Positions 18,495-26,374 of a DNA stretch of 64,000 bases are shown here, in pieces. The position numbers and the translations under genes are program-made. The DNA lies in assembly GCF_017329565.1 (NCBI RefSeq), contig NZ_JAFMTT010000007.1; one strand, given 5' to 3'. The DNA comes from Alicyclobacillus mali. GTDB taxonomy: Bacteria; Bacillota; Bacilli; Alicyclobacillales; Alicyclobacillaceae. The notes below the pieces were generated by a model. That model was not told where the DNA came from, did not search any database, and saw only the letters and a program-made list of their open reading frames with translations. Every line of letters starts with the position of its first letter. Position 1 is the stretch's first letter.

Positions 18495-19769
18495 GTGATC
18501 GAACTATCCCTGGAGAAAGCGAGAAAATGGTTCACGGAGGAACACGAGCAGCGGCTTGCGCCTTTGGCGGAGTTTGCGCTCGGCGAGTTGAATAACCAGG
18601 ATCGCGACGCCTTCGGGAAAGGGTGGATCGGCTGGCCGGCGGCGGATCACAGCGCGCTGTACCGCGATGTGGACGCCATTGCGGCGGACTTTCGCGCGAA
18701 ATCGAACGCGACGGTCGTCATCGGCATCGGCGGATCGTATTTGGGCGCGCAGTCGGCCCTGTCCATGGCGAAGCCCGCGTTCACGGGCGAGGGCGAGCAC
18801 GAGGTGATTTTCGCGGGCCAGCAGCTTAGCCCGACGTATCACGCGCACCTGCTCCAGTACCTGGATAAGCGGGAGGTCACGCTGGTCGTGGTGTCGAAAT
18901 CGGGCACGACGCTCGAGCCCTCCGCGGTCTTCCACACGTTCCGCGAATACCTGGAGAAACGGTACGGCGCCGAGGAGGCCAATCGGCGCATCTGCGCCAT
19001 CACGGACGCCGAGAAGGGCAGTCTGCGCCAGTTCGCGGACGAGCGCAAGTACGTGACCCTGCCCATCCCGGACGACATCGGCGGGCGGTACTCGGTGCTC
19101 ACCGCGGTGGGGCTTTTGCCGATGGCGCTGGCCGGGATCGACTACAAGCGCGTGATGCAGGGCGCGGCGCGCATGCGCGAGGAGCTCTCGAAGTTCAAGG
19201 TGGCGGATCACCCGGCGGTGAAGTACGCGCTTGCACGCCACGTGCTGTACCAGCAGGGCTTCGTGGCGGAAGCGCTTGTCACGTACGAGCCGCGCGTCGC
19301 GGATTTCGCCGGATGGTGGCAGCAGTTGTTCGGCGAGAGCCAGGGCAAGGACGGCACCGGCCTGTTCCCCACGATGTTGCGGTACACGACGGATCTGCAC
19401 TCCATGGGGCAATACGTGCAGGACGCGCGCAAGATCCTCGTGGAGACGGTGCTCGACGTCCATTTCTCGGACGAGCCGGAGCTCGCCGTGCCGCACGGCC
19501 TCGACGAGAAGAACGCGTATCTTGACGGTGTCTCGTTCTCGCGGCTGCAGGAGGTGGCCGTGGAGTCCGTGATGGTGGCCCACAGCGAGGCCGGCGTGCC
19601 CAACATCCTGATTCGGGCGAAGGGCGATCCGGAGTCGCTCTACGGCGAACTCGTGTACTTCTTTGAAGTCGCCTGCGCGGTTGGAGGGTATCTCATGGGC
19701 ACCAACCCGTTTGACCAGCCGGGCGTCGAGGCATATAAGAACGAGATGCGATCGCGCCTGAAGGCGTAA
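18495..19769 (+). CDS. pgi: Glucose-6-phosphate isomerase
   Basis: 424-residue cytosolic glycolytic enzyme interconverting glucose-6-phosphate and fructose-6-phosphate. Signature regions are visible: VIGIGGSYLGA (sugar-phosphate loop), SKSGTTLEPS, the FGESQGKDGTGLFP segment and the C-terminal NPFDQPGVEAYK. The length matches the compact Bacillota type. The GTG start at 18495 has AGGAGGGG 7 bases upstream. An extended -10 promoter (TGG TAAGAT, about 18451-18459) precedes it. It is followed after 25 bp by glucokinase, so glucose activation and isomerisation are co-expressed. Confidence 0.97.
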   Translation: MIELSLEKARKWFTEEHEQRLAPLAEFALGELNNQDRDAFGKGWIGWPAADHSALYRDVDAIAADFRAKSNATVVIGIGGSYLGAQSALSMAKPAFTGEGEHEVIFAGQQLSPTYHAHLLQYLDKREVTLVVVSKSGTTLEPSAVFHTFREYLEKRYGAEEANRRICAITDAEKGSLRQFADERKYVTLPIPDDIGGRYSVLTAVGLLPMALAGIDYKRVMQGAARMREELSKFKVADHPAVKYALARHVLYQQGFVAEALVTYEPRVADFAGWWQQLFGESQGKDGTGLFPTMLRYTTDLHSMGQYVQDARKILVETVLDVHFSDEPELAVPHGLDEKNAYLDGVSFSRLQEVAVESVMVAHSEAGVPNILIRAKGDPESLYGELVYFFEVACAVGGYLMGTNPFDQPGVEAYKNEMRSRLKA

Positions 19770-19794
19770 GGGACTAGAGGAGAAGGGGCAACGG

Positions 19795-20736
19795 ATGGAA
19801 CAGAAGCTTGCGCTTGGCATCGACATTGGCGGCACAAACGTGAAGTTGGCCATCGTGCGAAGCGATGGCCGCGTGTTGGCGGACAAGTCCATCCCCACGG
19901 CCCCCGAGCGGGGGCCGGAGGCCTTCTCCCGCACGGTCGGCGCGGAGGCTCGCGCCATGGCGGACGAGGCGTCCGTGGCGTGGGACTCCGTCGTGGGCGC
20001 GGGTGTGGGCATGGCGGGCTTCCTGGACGTGGAGCGCGGATGGGTGGAGGAAGCGGTCAACCTGCATTGGCGAGACGTCCCCCTAGCGGATCTGCTCCAG
20101 GCGTCGCTAGACAAACCTGTCCGCGTGGACAACGATGCGAATGTCGCGGCGCTCGGCGAGGTGTGGCTCGGCGCGGGGCAGAACGCGCACACCGCCCTCT
20201 GCGTGACGCTCGGCACCGGTGTCGGCGGCGGAATCGTCATTGGCGGGCGCATTCACCGCGGCGCTTCGACCATGGCGGGTGAAATCGGTCACATCATGGT
20301 GAAAAACGACGGGGAACTGTGCAACTGCGGCCACCGCGGCTGCCTGGAGACCCTCGCCTCAGCCACCGCGCTTGTGCGTCACGCCGTCGCGGCGGGCGTC
20401 AAGAGCCCGGACGGCGGAGAGCTCACCGCGAAAGACGTCTTTGCGCTGGCATCAGAGGGCCATCCGGCCGCGCGCGCGGTGGTGGACGACATGATTCACT
20501 GGCTCGCCGTCGGGCTGGCGATTGTCGCCAACATCCTGAACCCGGACGTCATCGTCGTCGCGGGCGGGCTCGTGAACGCGGGAGATCAGCTGATGGAGCC
20601 GCTCCGCGAGGCATTTCAGCGAGAGGCGCTGGCCCGCGTCGCGCGCGCGTGCAGACTGGTTCCGGCGAAACTCGGCGATCAGGCGGGTGTCCTGGGCGCC
20701 GCACGGCTCGTGTTGCAGGATATCGAAAGCCTGTGA
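19795..20736 (+). CDS. glcK: ROK-family glucokinase
   Basis: 313 residues. ATP-binding DIGGTNVKLA (10-19), the sugar-binding NDANVAALGE, a second phosphate loop LGTGVGGGIV, ExGH (AGEIGHI), and the ROK zinc signature CNCGHRGCLE (about 176-185) are all intact. It phosphorylates glucose with ATP. ATG start with GAGGAGAAGGGG upstream. It forms a two-gene operon with pgi and ends at a hairpin overlapping its stop codon. Confidence 0.95.
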   Translation: MEQKLALGIDIGGTNVKLAIVRSDGRVLADKSIPTAPERGPEAFSRTVGAEARAMADEASVAWDSVVGAGVGMAGFLDVERGWVEEAVNLHWRDVPLADLLQASLDKPVRVDNDANVAALGEVWLGAGQNAHTALCVTLGTGVGGGIVIGGRIHRGASTMAGEIGHIMVKNDGELCNCGHRGCLETLASATALVRHAVAAGVKSPDGGELTAKDVFALASEGHPAARAVVDDMIHWLAVGLAIVANILNPDVIVVAGGLVNAGDQLMEPLREAFQREALARVARACRLVPAKLGDQAGVLGAARLVLQDIESL

Positions 20737-20760
20737 GGCAGGAGGTTTCCCCTGCCTCAC
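20733..20760. terminator. Stem-loop between convergent glcK and ykuS-like genes
   Basis: GTGAGGCAGG (20733-20742) and CCTGCCTCAC (20751-20760) are a perfect 10-bp stem that includes the glcK stop codon. There is no clear T-run. Confidence 0.6.
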
Positions 20761-20783
20761 GTGTGGGCGAACGTCGGACGGAG

Positions 20784-21023
20784 TCAGCGGAGGTAATCCT
20801 TGACGCGATCGTACACGGCTTCGGGTGAAAGGCCGTCGGCCGAGATGACGGGGACCTGCTGAATGGCGCTTTGCATGCCCATCAGATTCTTGTCGAGCCC
20901 CGTGATCACGACGGCGCCCACCGAAGGCTCCACGTGGGAGGACATGTCAACCACCTGACAGCCCTGGCTCTGAAGATACTCCTTGACCGGCGTCAGACCT
21001 GGTTCCACAGCCACGGCTTTCAT
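20784..21023 (-). CDS. UPF0180 (YkuS-family) protein
   Basis: 79 residues. The N-terminal KAVAVEPGLTPVKEYLQSQG and a later VVITGLDKNLMGMQ match the UPF0180 family (B. subtilis YkuS), small conserved Bacilli proteins of unknown function. ATG start with AAGGAGG 8 bases upstream. Divergent from a small membrane protein gene. Confidence 0.85.
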   Translation of the reverse strand: MKAVAVEPGLTPVKEYLQSQGCQVVDMSSHVEPSVGAVVITGLDKNLMGMQSAIQQVPVISADGLSPEAVYDRVKDYLR

Positions 21024-21121
21024 GAAGCATCCCTCCTTGGGCGTTCGTTCACGGCATAGTGTTTGAGGGCGGTTCGAAAATATGCGGGCGGGGTATTGCC
21101 TTGGAAGGAGGTGTCACCCAA

Positions 21122-21451
21122 GTGGGACACGTGCACATGATCTTCGGCGTCATCCTCATCATTCTGGCCATCCTGGCGACGGCGTGGGAAATTGCGACGC
21201 AGCGTGGGCTGCCTCGAGCGCTGCGCGGTGTTGTCATTGGGCTGTTTGACCTGCAGGTGTTGCTCGGCATCATCACCTGGATTGTGCGCAAGCCGAACTG
21301 GTCGTTCGTGTTTCACCCCATCATTATGATTGTGGCGGTCATCCTCCTGCACGTGATGACGTCGCCGTCGGCGCCGAGGTCTCGCCGGTTGACGGGATGG
21401 GTTGTCGCCACGGTTTTGTTCATCATCGGCGCGGCGATTTACCATCACTGA
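21122..21451 (+). CDS. Small four-helix integral membrane protein
   Basis: 109 residues from GTG at 21122, selected because GGAAGGAGGT lies 9 bases upstream. Four hydrophobic helices can be read, beginning with MIFGVILIILAILATAWEIA and ending with GWVVATVLFIIGAAIYHH. Histidines recur near membrane boundaries (HVHM, FHP, LLHVM and the C-terminal HH), which might bind a metal or haem. I do not recognise the family with certainty. Confidence 0.7.
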   Translation: MGHVHMIFGVILIILAILATAWEIATQRGLPRALRGVVIGLFDLQVLLGIITWIVRKPNWSFVFHPIIMIVAVILLHVMTSPSAPRSRRLTGWVVATVLFIIGAAIYHH

Positions 21452-21591
21452 GCGTCCGTCGTTCGGAAGTTCATGCCATCTCGCGGCCATGCGATCACTT
21501 CCAGGCAACAATCACCAGAAGACAATCGGTCCTGCGCTTTGTAGAATCGATAGAGAATGGAGATTGGGCTTGCCGACAAGGGGCTTGACGC

Positions 21592-21906
21592 ATGGCCGAC
21601 CGACTGCAGTTGCAAATTCGATACCCCGAACAAGGACTTAGCGAGCGCGAGCGACAACTCGTCGTCTGCCTGGTTCAGCGCATCTGCGTGCACCATCTTC
21701 AGCGGCGGCGGGATCGCTCGGTGCACATTCGGCCAGCGAATGTGGATTCCATCCATCTTCTCGTGAACCAGGTGATTGAGCTGGATCCGGCGCTTGACGA
21801 AGACGAGCGCGGCGAGATCCTGCGGGCACTCGTGGAAGACGTGAATCGCACGCTGGCGCTCTGCGACATCCGCGGTGACGATATTGTGCGCGTGCACCTG
21901 GCGTAG
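21592..21906 (+). CDS. Hypothetical protein
   Basis: 104 residues, mixed alpha/beta, no membrane segment. Charged stretches (LSERERQLVV; DEDERGEILRALVEDVN) are visible but I recognise no family. ATG start with GGGG 9 bases upstream. A possible promoter AAGACA-N17-TAGAAT lies at 21519-21547. It is 59 bp upstream of a HicB-like gene on the same strand. Confidence 0.6.
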   Translation: MADRLQLQIRYPEQGLSERERQLVVCLVQRICVHHLQRRRDRSVHIRPANVDSIHLLVNQVIELDPALDEDERGEILRALVEDVNRTLALCDIRGDDIVRVHLA

Positions 21907-21965
21907 CCAGCCAAGCTGGCGCGGAGGGGCGGGCTTGAGTACAATCGGGATGGGGAGTGAGTGTG

Positions 21966-22187
21966 GTGAAACTTCACATCTCGACGTTTCAGATGCCAGA
22001 CGGCATGTATGTGGCGACGTGCGCGGAAATCCCGATGTGCCGTGCGCTGCGGCAGAACAAGGGACATGCAGTACAGGACGTGAAGCAGCAGATTCGGCGC
22101 TTTCTGGCCGAAAGGCAGGCGCAAAACCGTCCCTTTGCGCCGGAACCGCTGTTGGAAATTGAAATGGAGGCGCCGAATGGCCCTTGA
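21966..22187 (+). CDS. HicB-like small protein
   Basis: About 73 residues. The sequence MYVATCAEIPMCRALRQNKG, then HAVQDVKQQIRRFL, follows the pattern of the HicB partial RNase-H fold (beta strands, a Pro-containing loop, then an amphipathic helix). No HicA-like toxin is encoded next to it, so it may be a solitary regulator or a diverged antitoxin. Several GTG codons could start it (21957, 21963, 21966); 21966 gives the best spacing from GGGGAG. Its stop overlaps the -35 element of the tRNA promoter. Confidence 0.55.
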   Translation: MKLHISTFQMPDGMYVATCAEIPMCRALRQNKGHAVQDVKQQIRRFLAERQAQNRPFAPEPLLEIEMEAPNGP

Positions 22188-22212
22188 CGAGATGGGCATG
22201 CTGTGTTATAGT
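22184..22212 (+). promoter_or_regulatory. Strong tRNA operon promoter
   Basis: TTGACG (22184-22189), 17-bp spacer, TATAGT (22207-22212), 40 bp upstream of the tRNA-fMet gene. Close to sigma-A consensus. Confidence 0.8.
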
Positions 22213-22252
22213 TTAAAGCGTTCGCCGCGTTAAGGCGATGGCGAAGGCACTC

Positions 22253-22328
22253 CGCGGGGTGGAGCAGTTGGCAGCTCGTCGGGCTCATAACCCGAAGGTC
22301 GCAGGTTCGAGTCCTGCCCCCGCAACCA
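22253..22328 (+). tRNA. tRNA-fMet (CAT), initiator
   Basis: 76 nt with encoded CCA. The anticodon loop is CTCATAA. The first base pair is a C1-A72 mismatch and the anticodon stem has GGG/CCC pairs, the two hallmarks of initiator tRNA. T-loop GTTCGAGTC is normal. Confidence 0.97.
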
Positions 22329-22331
22329 GAT

Positions 22332-22408
22332 GGAGCCGTGGTGTAGAGGCCTAACATGCCTGCCTGTCACGCAGGAGATCGCGGGTTCGAATCCCGTCGG
22401 CTCCGCCA
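22332..22408 (+). tRNA. tRNA-Asp (GTC)
   Basis: 77 nt with encoded CCA. Acceptor GGAGCCG/CGGCTCC, anticodon stem CCTGC/GCAGG with anticodon GTC, and T-arm GCGGG/CCCGT around the normal loop. Three bases after the initiator tRNA, so one transcript. Confidence 0.97.
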
Positions 22409-22410
22409 AC

Positions 22411-22438
22411 AAGGACCGCTCGCTTGAGCGGTCCTTTT
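22411..22438 (+). terminator. Terminator of tRNA operon
   Basis: AAGGACCGCT / AGCGGTCCTT hairpin with a 6-base loop, followed by TT. Perfect 10-bp stem. Confidence 0.9.
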
Positions 22439-22471
22439 GCGTTGAATGGGAGCGGCCTCGGGCGCCGTGCG

Positions 22472-24613
22472 CTAGGTGCGCCTCGGCCACCGCGCCGCGT
22501 CTCCGAGAATCGCGGTGATGGCGGGGACCATCCAGGGCCGCACCACGAAGGTGTCCAGCAGCACACCGATGGCCGTGACCACGCCGAATTGCAGCAGCAC
22601 CTGGATGGGCAGCGACGCGAGCATGGCAAACGTGCCTGCCAGGATGAGGCCGGCGGAAGTGATGACGCTTGCCGTGTCGGCGACGCCACGTTCCACGGCG
22701 GCGTGAGCCTGTCCCTGGCGCCAGACCTCCCAGATGCGCGACATGACGAAGATGTTGTAATCTTCGCCGAGTGCCACCAGAAAGACGAACGCGTAAAGCG
22801 GGATAGCCCCCTGCATGGCGGGCTGATGGAGGACCTCACGAATCACGAGCCAACCAAGGCCCATGGCGGCGCCGTAGGAGAGCACGATGGTCGCGAGGAG
22901 ATAGAGCGGCGCGACGACCGATCGCAAATAGACGAGCAGGAGGAGCCCAATGGCGACAAGCACAATGGGGATGACCACCCGCGTGTCTCGAGCCGTGATC
23001 GCTCGCGTGTCTTCTTGCGCAGCGGTTTCGCCGGCCAAGTAGACGTGCGCCGCTTGCCCGCCCGCTGAAGCGCCCGTGGCCGCAGCTCGCTCGATGGATG
23101 GCAGCGCCGCCATGGCGGTTTCGCTATAGGGGTTCGTTCGCAGCTCCACCTGCATCAAAGCCACTTGGGCACGGTCACGGACCGCCACCAGGTTCACCTG
23201 ATCGACGGTGGGGAGCGATTGCACGGCTCGGACCGCACCTTCGGGGCTTCCGCCCTCAATAAGCACATCGATGGGCGCGAGCGCGCCTGGGCTCTCGTGG
23301 GCCGACAGCACGGTGTAGCCTTCGCGCGAAGGCATGTCTGCCGGGAAGGACGAGAGCAGATCGTAGCTGGTTTGCACGTGTGGCAGGGCGAGGCAGCACG
23401 CGGCGAGGGCGAGCGAGCCAAGGACGGCCACCGGCGTGCGGCGCCGCACCGCTGTCCGCCCGAGCCAGCGCGAGACGCGCCCTGGCTGCCCTGCGTCTGG
23501 CGAATCTGGTTCATAGCGGGGAATTCGTGGCCAAAACGCTGCGCGCCCAAGCGAACCGATGAGCGCCGGCACGAAGGTGATGGCGACGAGGGCCATCACG
23601 AATACCGCGACGCTGAAGGGGATCGCGAACTCGTGGAAGGACGGCGATCGCGCCGCCAACAGAGACAGAAGCGAGGCGGACACCGTCAGGCCGCTCATCA
23701 GAATGGCAACTGCCGCGCCCTTGTAGCCAGCCCGCAAGGCGTCGATCGGCCGCTCATGACGCCGCAGCTCCTGGCGGTAGCGGGCGATGAGGAACAGGCA
23801 GTAATCCGTTCCGGCGCCAAAGAGTAGCACCGTCAGGATGGACAGGGTCTGCGCGTCGAAAGTCAGGCCACCGTAATGAGCCCACGCGCCAAGCAGCGAG
23901 CTCACGACGGTGTATGCGATCCCGACGCTCACAAGCGGCACCAAGGCCAGGATGGGCGAGCGGTAAAGAACGATCATGAGTGCCAGCACGAGCAACGTCG
24001 TCACGATGAGCAGGGCGAGATCCGCGTGCTGGAACAGATGCGTCGCGTCGACTGCAATGCCTGCTGGCCCCGTCACGTAGGCGTGCAGGCCGGGACGGTC
24101 CAGTGCACGATTGAGCGCGTCGCCGCCGACCGCCGCGCGGAGGTCCTGATCGATCTCGTCCACGGCCTGATTCAGCTGGTCCTGCGATGCGTCCGCGCGC
24201 AGGAGCACGGGGAAGCTCACCACTTTGCCGTCACTCGAGGCGAAGCGCGCCGCAGGTCCGGACGGGAGCGCATCGAGCGGGGGCACCTGCGTTTGTGCCG
24301 TCACGGGATGCGTGCGAAGTTCGCGGACGGTCCGGCGAATGGCAGCCCAATCGGCGGAGGAGATGCCGGTCGGATCGTAGAAGACGAGGATGGCGGGCGT
24401 GCCGGACGACGTGGGGAACGCATCCCGCACTCGGGCGGTTGCCACCTGGCTGGGGGCCGAGGCGGGCAGAAGCGTGGAGCGGTTGATCTCCTCTTTGGAC
24501 GCCGCGGGAAAGACCGCGGCGAGCAAGGTCGCGGCGAGGAGCCATCCGAGGATAACCGCCGCGCGCCAGGTCCCGCTCCACGTTCGGACTTTCGAAGAGA
24601 AACGATGCAACAT
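22472..24613 (-). CDS. MMPL/RND-family exporter
   Basis: 713 residues. The layout is that of the MMPL family (B. subtilis YdfJ, YdgH): one N-terminal helix, a large extracytoplasmic loop, five or six helices, and the whole unit repeated. Both halves carry the membrane motif with acidic residues needed for proton coupling (LFGAGTDYCLFLIARYRQEL and VALGEDYNIFVMSRIWEV). Start ATG with AAAGGAGG upstream. The promoter, TTTACA-N18-TATAAT at 24641-24670, faces the divergent TetR gene, which probably represses it. Expected role: export of a drug, lipid or other hydrophobic compound; substrate unknown. Confidence 0.9.
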   Translation of the reverse strand: MLHRFSSKVRTWSGTWRAAVILGWLLAATLLAAVFPAASKEEINRSTLLPASAPSQVATARVRDAFPTSSGTPAILVFYDPTGISSADWAAIRRTVRELRTHPVTAQTQVPPLDALPSGPAARFASSDGKVVSFPVLLRADASQDQLNQAVDEIDQDLRAAVGGDALNRALDRPGLHAYVTGPAGIAVDATHLFQHADLALLIVTTLLVLALMIVLYRSPILALVPLVSVGIAYTVVSSLLGAWAHYGGLTFDAQTLSILTVLLFGAGTDYCLFLIARYRQELRRHERPIDALRAGYKGAAVAILMSGLTVSASLLSLLAARSPSFHEFAIPFSVAVFVMALVAITFVPALIGSLGRAAFWPRIPRYEPDSPDAGQPGRVSRWLGRTAVRRRTPVAVLGSLALAACCLALPHVQTSYDLLSSFPADMPSREGYTVLSAHESPGALAPIDVLIEGGSPEGAVRAVQSLPTVDQVNLVAVRDRAQVALMQVELRTNPYSETAMAALPSIERAAATGASAGGQAAHVYLAGETAAQEDTRAITARDTRVVIPIVLVAIGLLLLVYLRSVVAPLYLLATIVLSYGAAMGLGWLVIREVLHQPAMQGAIPLYAFVFLVALGEDYNIFVMSRIWEVWRQGQAHAAVERGVADTASVITSAGLILAGTFAMLASLPIQVLLQFGVVTAIGVLLDTFVVRPWMVPAITAILGDAARWPRRT

Positions 24614-24640
24614 CGTCGACCTCCTTTCAGCGATGTCGTA

Positions 24641-24670
24641 ATTATATATACCAGATAGTTAATTTGTAAA
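24641..24670 (-). promoter_or_regulatory. Promoter of MMPL exporter gene
   Basis: On the minus strand: TTTACA (24665-24670), 18-bp spacer, TATAAT (24641-24646). The AT-rich intergenic stretch contrasts with the GC-rich surroundings and is the likely site of TetR binding. I see no long perfect palindrome. Confidence 0.65.
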
Positions 24671-24734
24671 TGCGCTTTGCGTGCCGTGCAAAATCCGATA
24701 CCATCGAAGGCGATGTCGATGAGAAGGTGAGACG

Positions 24735-25358
24735 ATGCGGAACGCGAGGAGCCGGCGGCCTGGGCGCCCGCCGCAGGTTGAGATAGACGAGCCGACGGCT
24801 GAAAAAATTCTCCGCGCGGCTGCGGAATGCTTCATGGATCAGGGATTCGCGGCCGTTTCGATGGACGACGTGGCGGAACGAGCTGACGTCACGAAGGCCG
24901 TCGTGTATTACTACTATGGTTCCAAGACGGAGTTGTTTCAGCGCGCGATGATGGCGGTCATGCGCGCATCCCGCGAGCGCACGCAGGTCATTCTGCGCGA
25001 ACATGGGCCCCTGCGCGAGCGGCTGCAGAAGCTCACGCGGACCCGCCTTGCCATTCCAGCGACGCTCGACATGAATCACATCCTTCGGGGCAGTCAACGC
25101 GCGCTTCGCCAGGATCAACTGGACGAGATGCACCGGGCGGAAGAGCAACTGGTGGAAGTCATCGCTCAAGCATTGCACGCGGAGATGGCAGAGGGGCGCT
25201 TGCGGCCGGTGGACGCCGTGTTCGTGGCGAGATCGTACCTGGCGCTGCTCGGCATGGGACAGGCGGAATTGCGGCGCCGCGGCGGGGGACAAGCCGCCAT
25301 CGACGAGATTGCGGCAGACATCGTGGATCTGCTCTGGCGCGGCATCGAGCCGCGGTGA
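24735..25358 (+). CDS. TetR/AcrR-family regulator, divergent to MMPL exporter
   Basis: 207 residues. A basic N-terminus (RRPGRPPQ) leads into the TetR DNA-binding domain: ILRAAAECFMDQGF, then SMDDVAERADVTKAVVYYYY and GSKTELF. The C-terminal half is a ligand-binding helical bundle. ATG start with GAAGGTGAG upstream. A weak promoter TTTGCG-N17-TACCAT lies at 24676-24704. The divergent arrangement with the exporter is the usual repressor/efflux pair. Confidence 0.9.
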   Translation: MRNARSRRPGRPPQVEIDEPTAEKILRAAAECFMDQGFAAVSMDDVAERADVTKAVVYYYYGSKTELFQRAMMAVMRASRERTQVILREHGPLRERLQKLTRTRLAIPATLDMNHILRGSQRALRQDQLDEMHRAEEQLVEVIAQALHAEMAEGRLRPVDAVFVARSYLALLGMGQAELRRRGGGQAAIDEIAADIVDLLWRGIEPR

Positions 25359-25427
25359 AGCGTGGGCGGGATGAGCGCCCATCTTGGCAAAACCGGGCGA
25401 ACGTCTAGGCTGACGGGCGCGCCGCCA

Positions 25428-25436
25428 CATACCGTA
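25428..25436 (+). promoter_or_regulatory. Possible sporulation sigma (sigma-K-like) -10 element
   Basis: CATACCGTA fits the sigma-K -10 consensus CATANNNTA and lies 33 bp upstream of the YjcZ-like peptide gene, whose relatives are spore proteins. The -35 element is not convincing. Confidence 0.3.
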
Positions 25437-25469
25437 TAGCGAACGCTCGCAAGAAGGAGGAGGATGTTC

Positions 25470-25580
25470 ATGTACGGCGTGTTTGGTGGGTACACCCGTT
25501 GGGCGGTCGTGTTCCTGATCATCTTCGTGCTGTTCTTCCTGTTTGTCCCGGCTGCGCCGGTTGCGACGGCGTCCTGCTGA
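25470..25580 (+). CDS. YjcZ-like small membrane peptide (spore-associated type)
   Basis: 36 residues: MYGVFGGY, then one strongly hydrophobic helix (WAVVFLIIFVLFFLFVP) and a short tail ending in Cys. The Gly/Tyr start followed by a single Ile/Val/Phe-rich helix is the pattern of YjcZ-family sporulation peptides. The ATG at 25470 is 9 bases after AAGGAGGAGG; the ATG at 25464 abuts it. A possible sigma-K-like -10 precedes it. A GC-rich hairpin follows. Confidence 0.65.
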   Translation: MYGVFGGYTRWAVVFLIIFVLFFLFVPAAPVATASC

Positions 25581-25594
25581 GCGGCGAGCCGTCG

Positions 25595-25622
25595 GGGCGG
25601 CGGCTTGGCCGGGCCGCCGCCC
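25595..25622 (+). terminator. GC-rich hairpin after YjcZ-like gene
   Basis: GGGCGGCGGC (25595-25604) and GCCGCCGCCC (25613-25622) form a perfect 10-bp stem, with no T-run. Confidence 0.5.
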
Positions 25623-25676
25623 ACCATTCGGGCCCGCGGTTTGCGAACCGTGGTCCGTCACGGCTGCGTGGACACG

Positions 25677-25701
25677 AAAAAAGGCGGCCATGCCGGCCGC
25701 C
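25677..25701 (-). terminator. Terminator of mtnD
   Basis: On the minus strand GGCGGCC / GGCCGCC pair around a short loop, followed by six T residues. It lies 14 bp after the mtnD stop. Confidence 0.9.
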
Positions 25702-25714
25702 CGTGCATGCGCGA

Positions 25715-26257
25715 TCACGCCTGTTGAAATGCGGGATCTTCGTACGGGTGCGCGACCCATCCGGCCGGATCGATGAACAGGCGGACGGCCACCACTTTGC
25801 GCTCGTCCGTGAGCGTGAAGAAGTGCGGGTTGCCCTCCGGCACCGAGATGACGTCACCGGCGGCAAGCACCACGTCGAAATAGCCCCCGTCCTTGCCCTT
25901 GATGATGAAGATACCGCTCCCCGACACGATGGCGCGGACCTCGTCCTCGGTGTGCGTGTGCACCTGCTCGAACTTCTTCAGGAGTTCGTCCAGGTTCGGC
26001 GTCGACTCCGACAGCGAAATGACGTCCCACTTCACATAGCCGCGCTTATGGGAGAGGTCCTGAATTTCCTCCTGCAGCGCCTGGAGAATCTCGTCCTTCT
26101 CCGCATCCGAGAGATCGAACTTGCCCTTCAGCGCCTCCGGGAGCCGCCGATCCACATCCCAGTGATCGTAATAGACCTCATTGCGGTTCAGGAATTCGCG
26201 TACCTGGTCCTCACCGCGGATCTCTTCGCCCGTGTTGCGAATCCGTACGTATGCCAC
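25715..26257 (-). CDS. mtnD: Acireductone dioxygenase
   Basis: 180-residue cupin of the methionine salvage pathway. It oxidises acireductone to the 2-keto acid precursor of methionine plus formate (Fe form), or to an off-pathway product (Ni form). Metal ligands can be placed at H100, H102, E106 and H145 (VHTHTEDE and GNPHFFTL), matching the family spacing. Two adjacent GTG codons could start it; 26257 is 8 bases from GGGAGG. The length equals the Klebsiella enzyme. The other mtn genes (27.7-30.2 kb) are on the opposite strand with an unrelated lipoprotein gene in between. Confidence 0.95.
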   Translation of the reverse strand: MAYVRIRNTGEEIRGEDQVREFLNRNEVYYDHWDVDRRLPEALKGKFDLSDAEKDEILQALQEEIQDLSHKRGYVKWDVISLSESTPNLDELLKKFEQVHTHTEDEVRAIVSGSGIFIIKGKDGGYFDVVLAAGDVISVPEGNPHFFTLTDERKVVAVRLFIDPAGWVAHPYEDPAFQQA

Positions 26258-26374
26258 CACGCCGACCTCCCTGTGTGCATCTCCATGGCCGCGGACATCC
26301 GCCGCTTGCGTATATCGTAGAATTCCGCCCGGCATTTGTCCACAGGCAGGCGACTCGGCAGCAGGGGCCTCATC

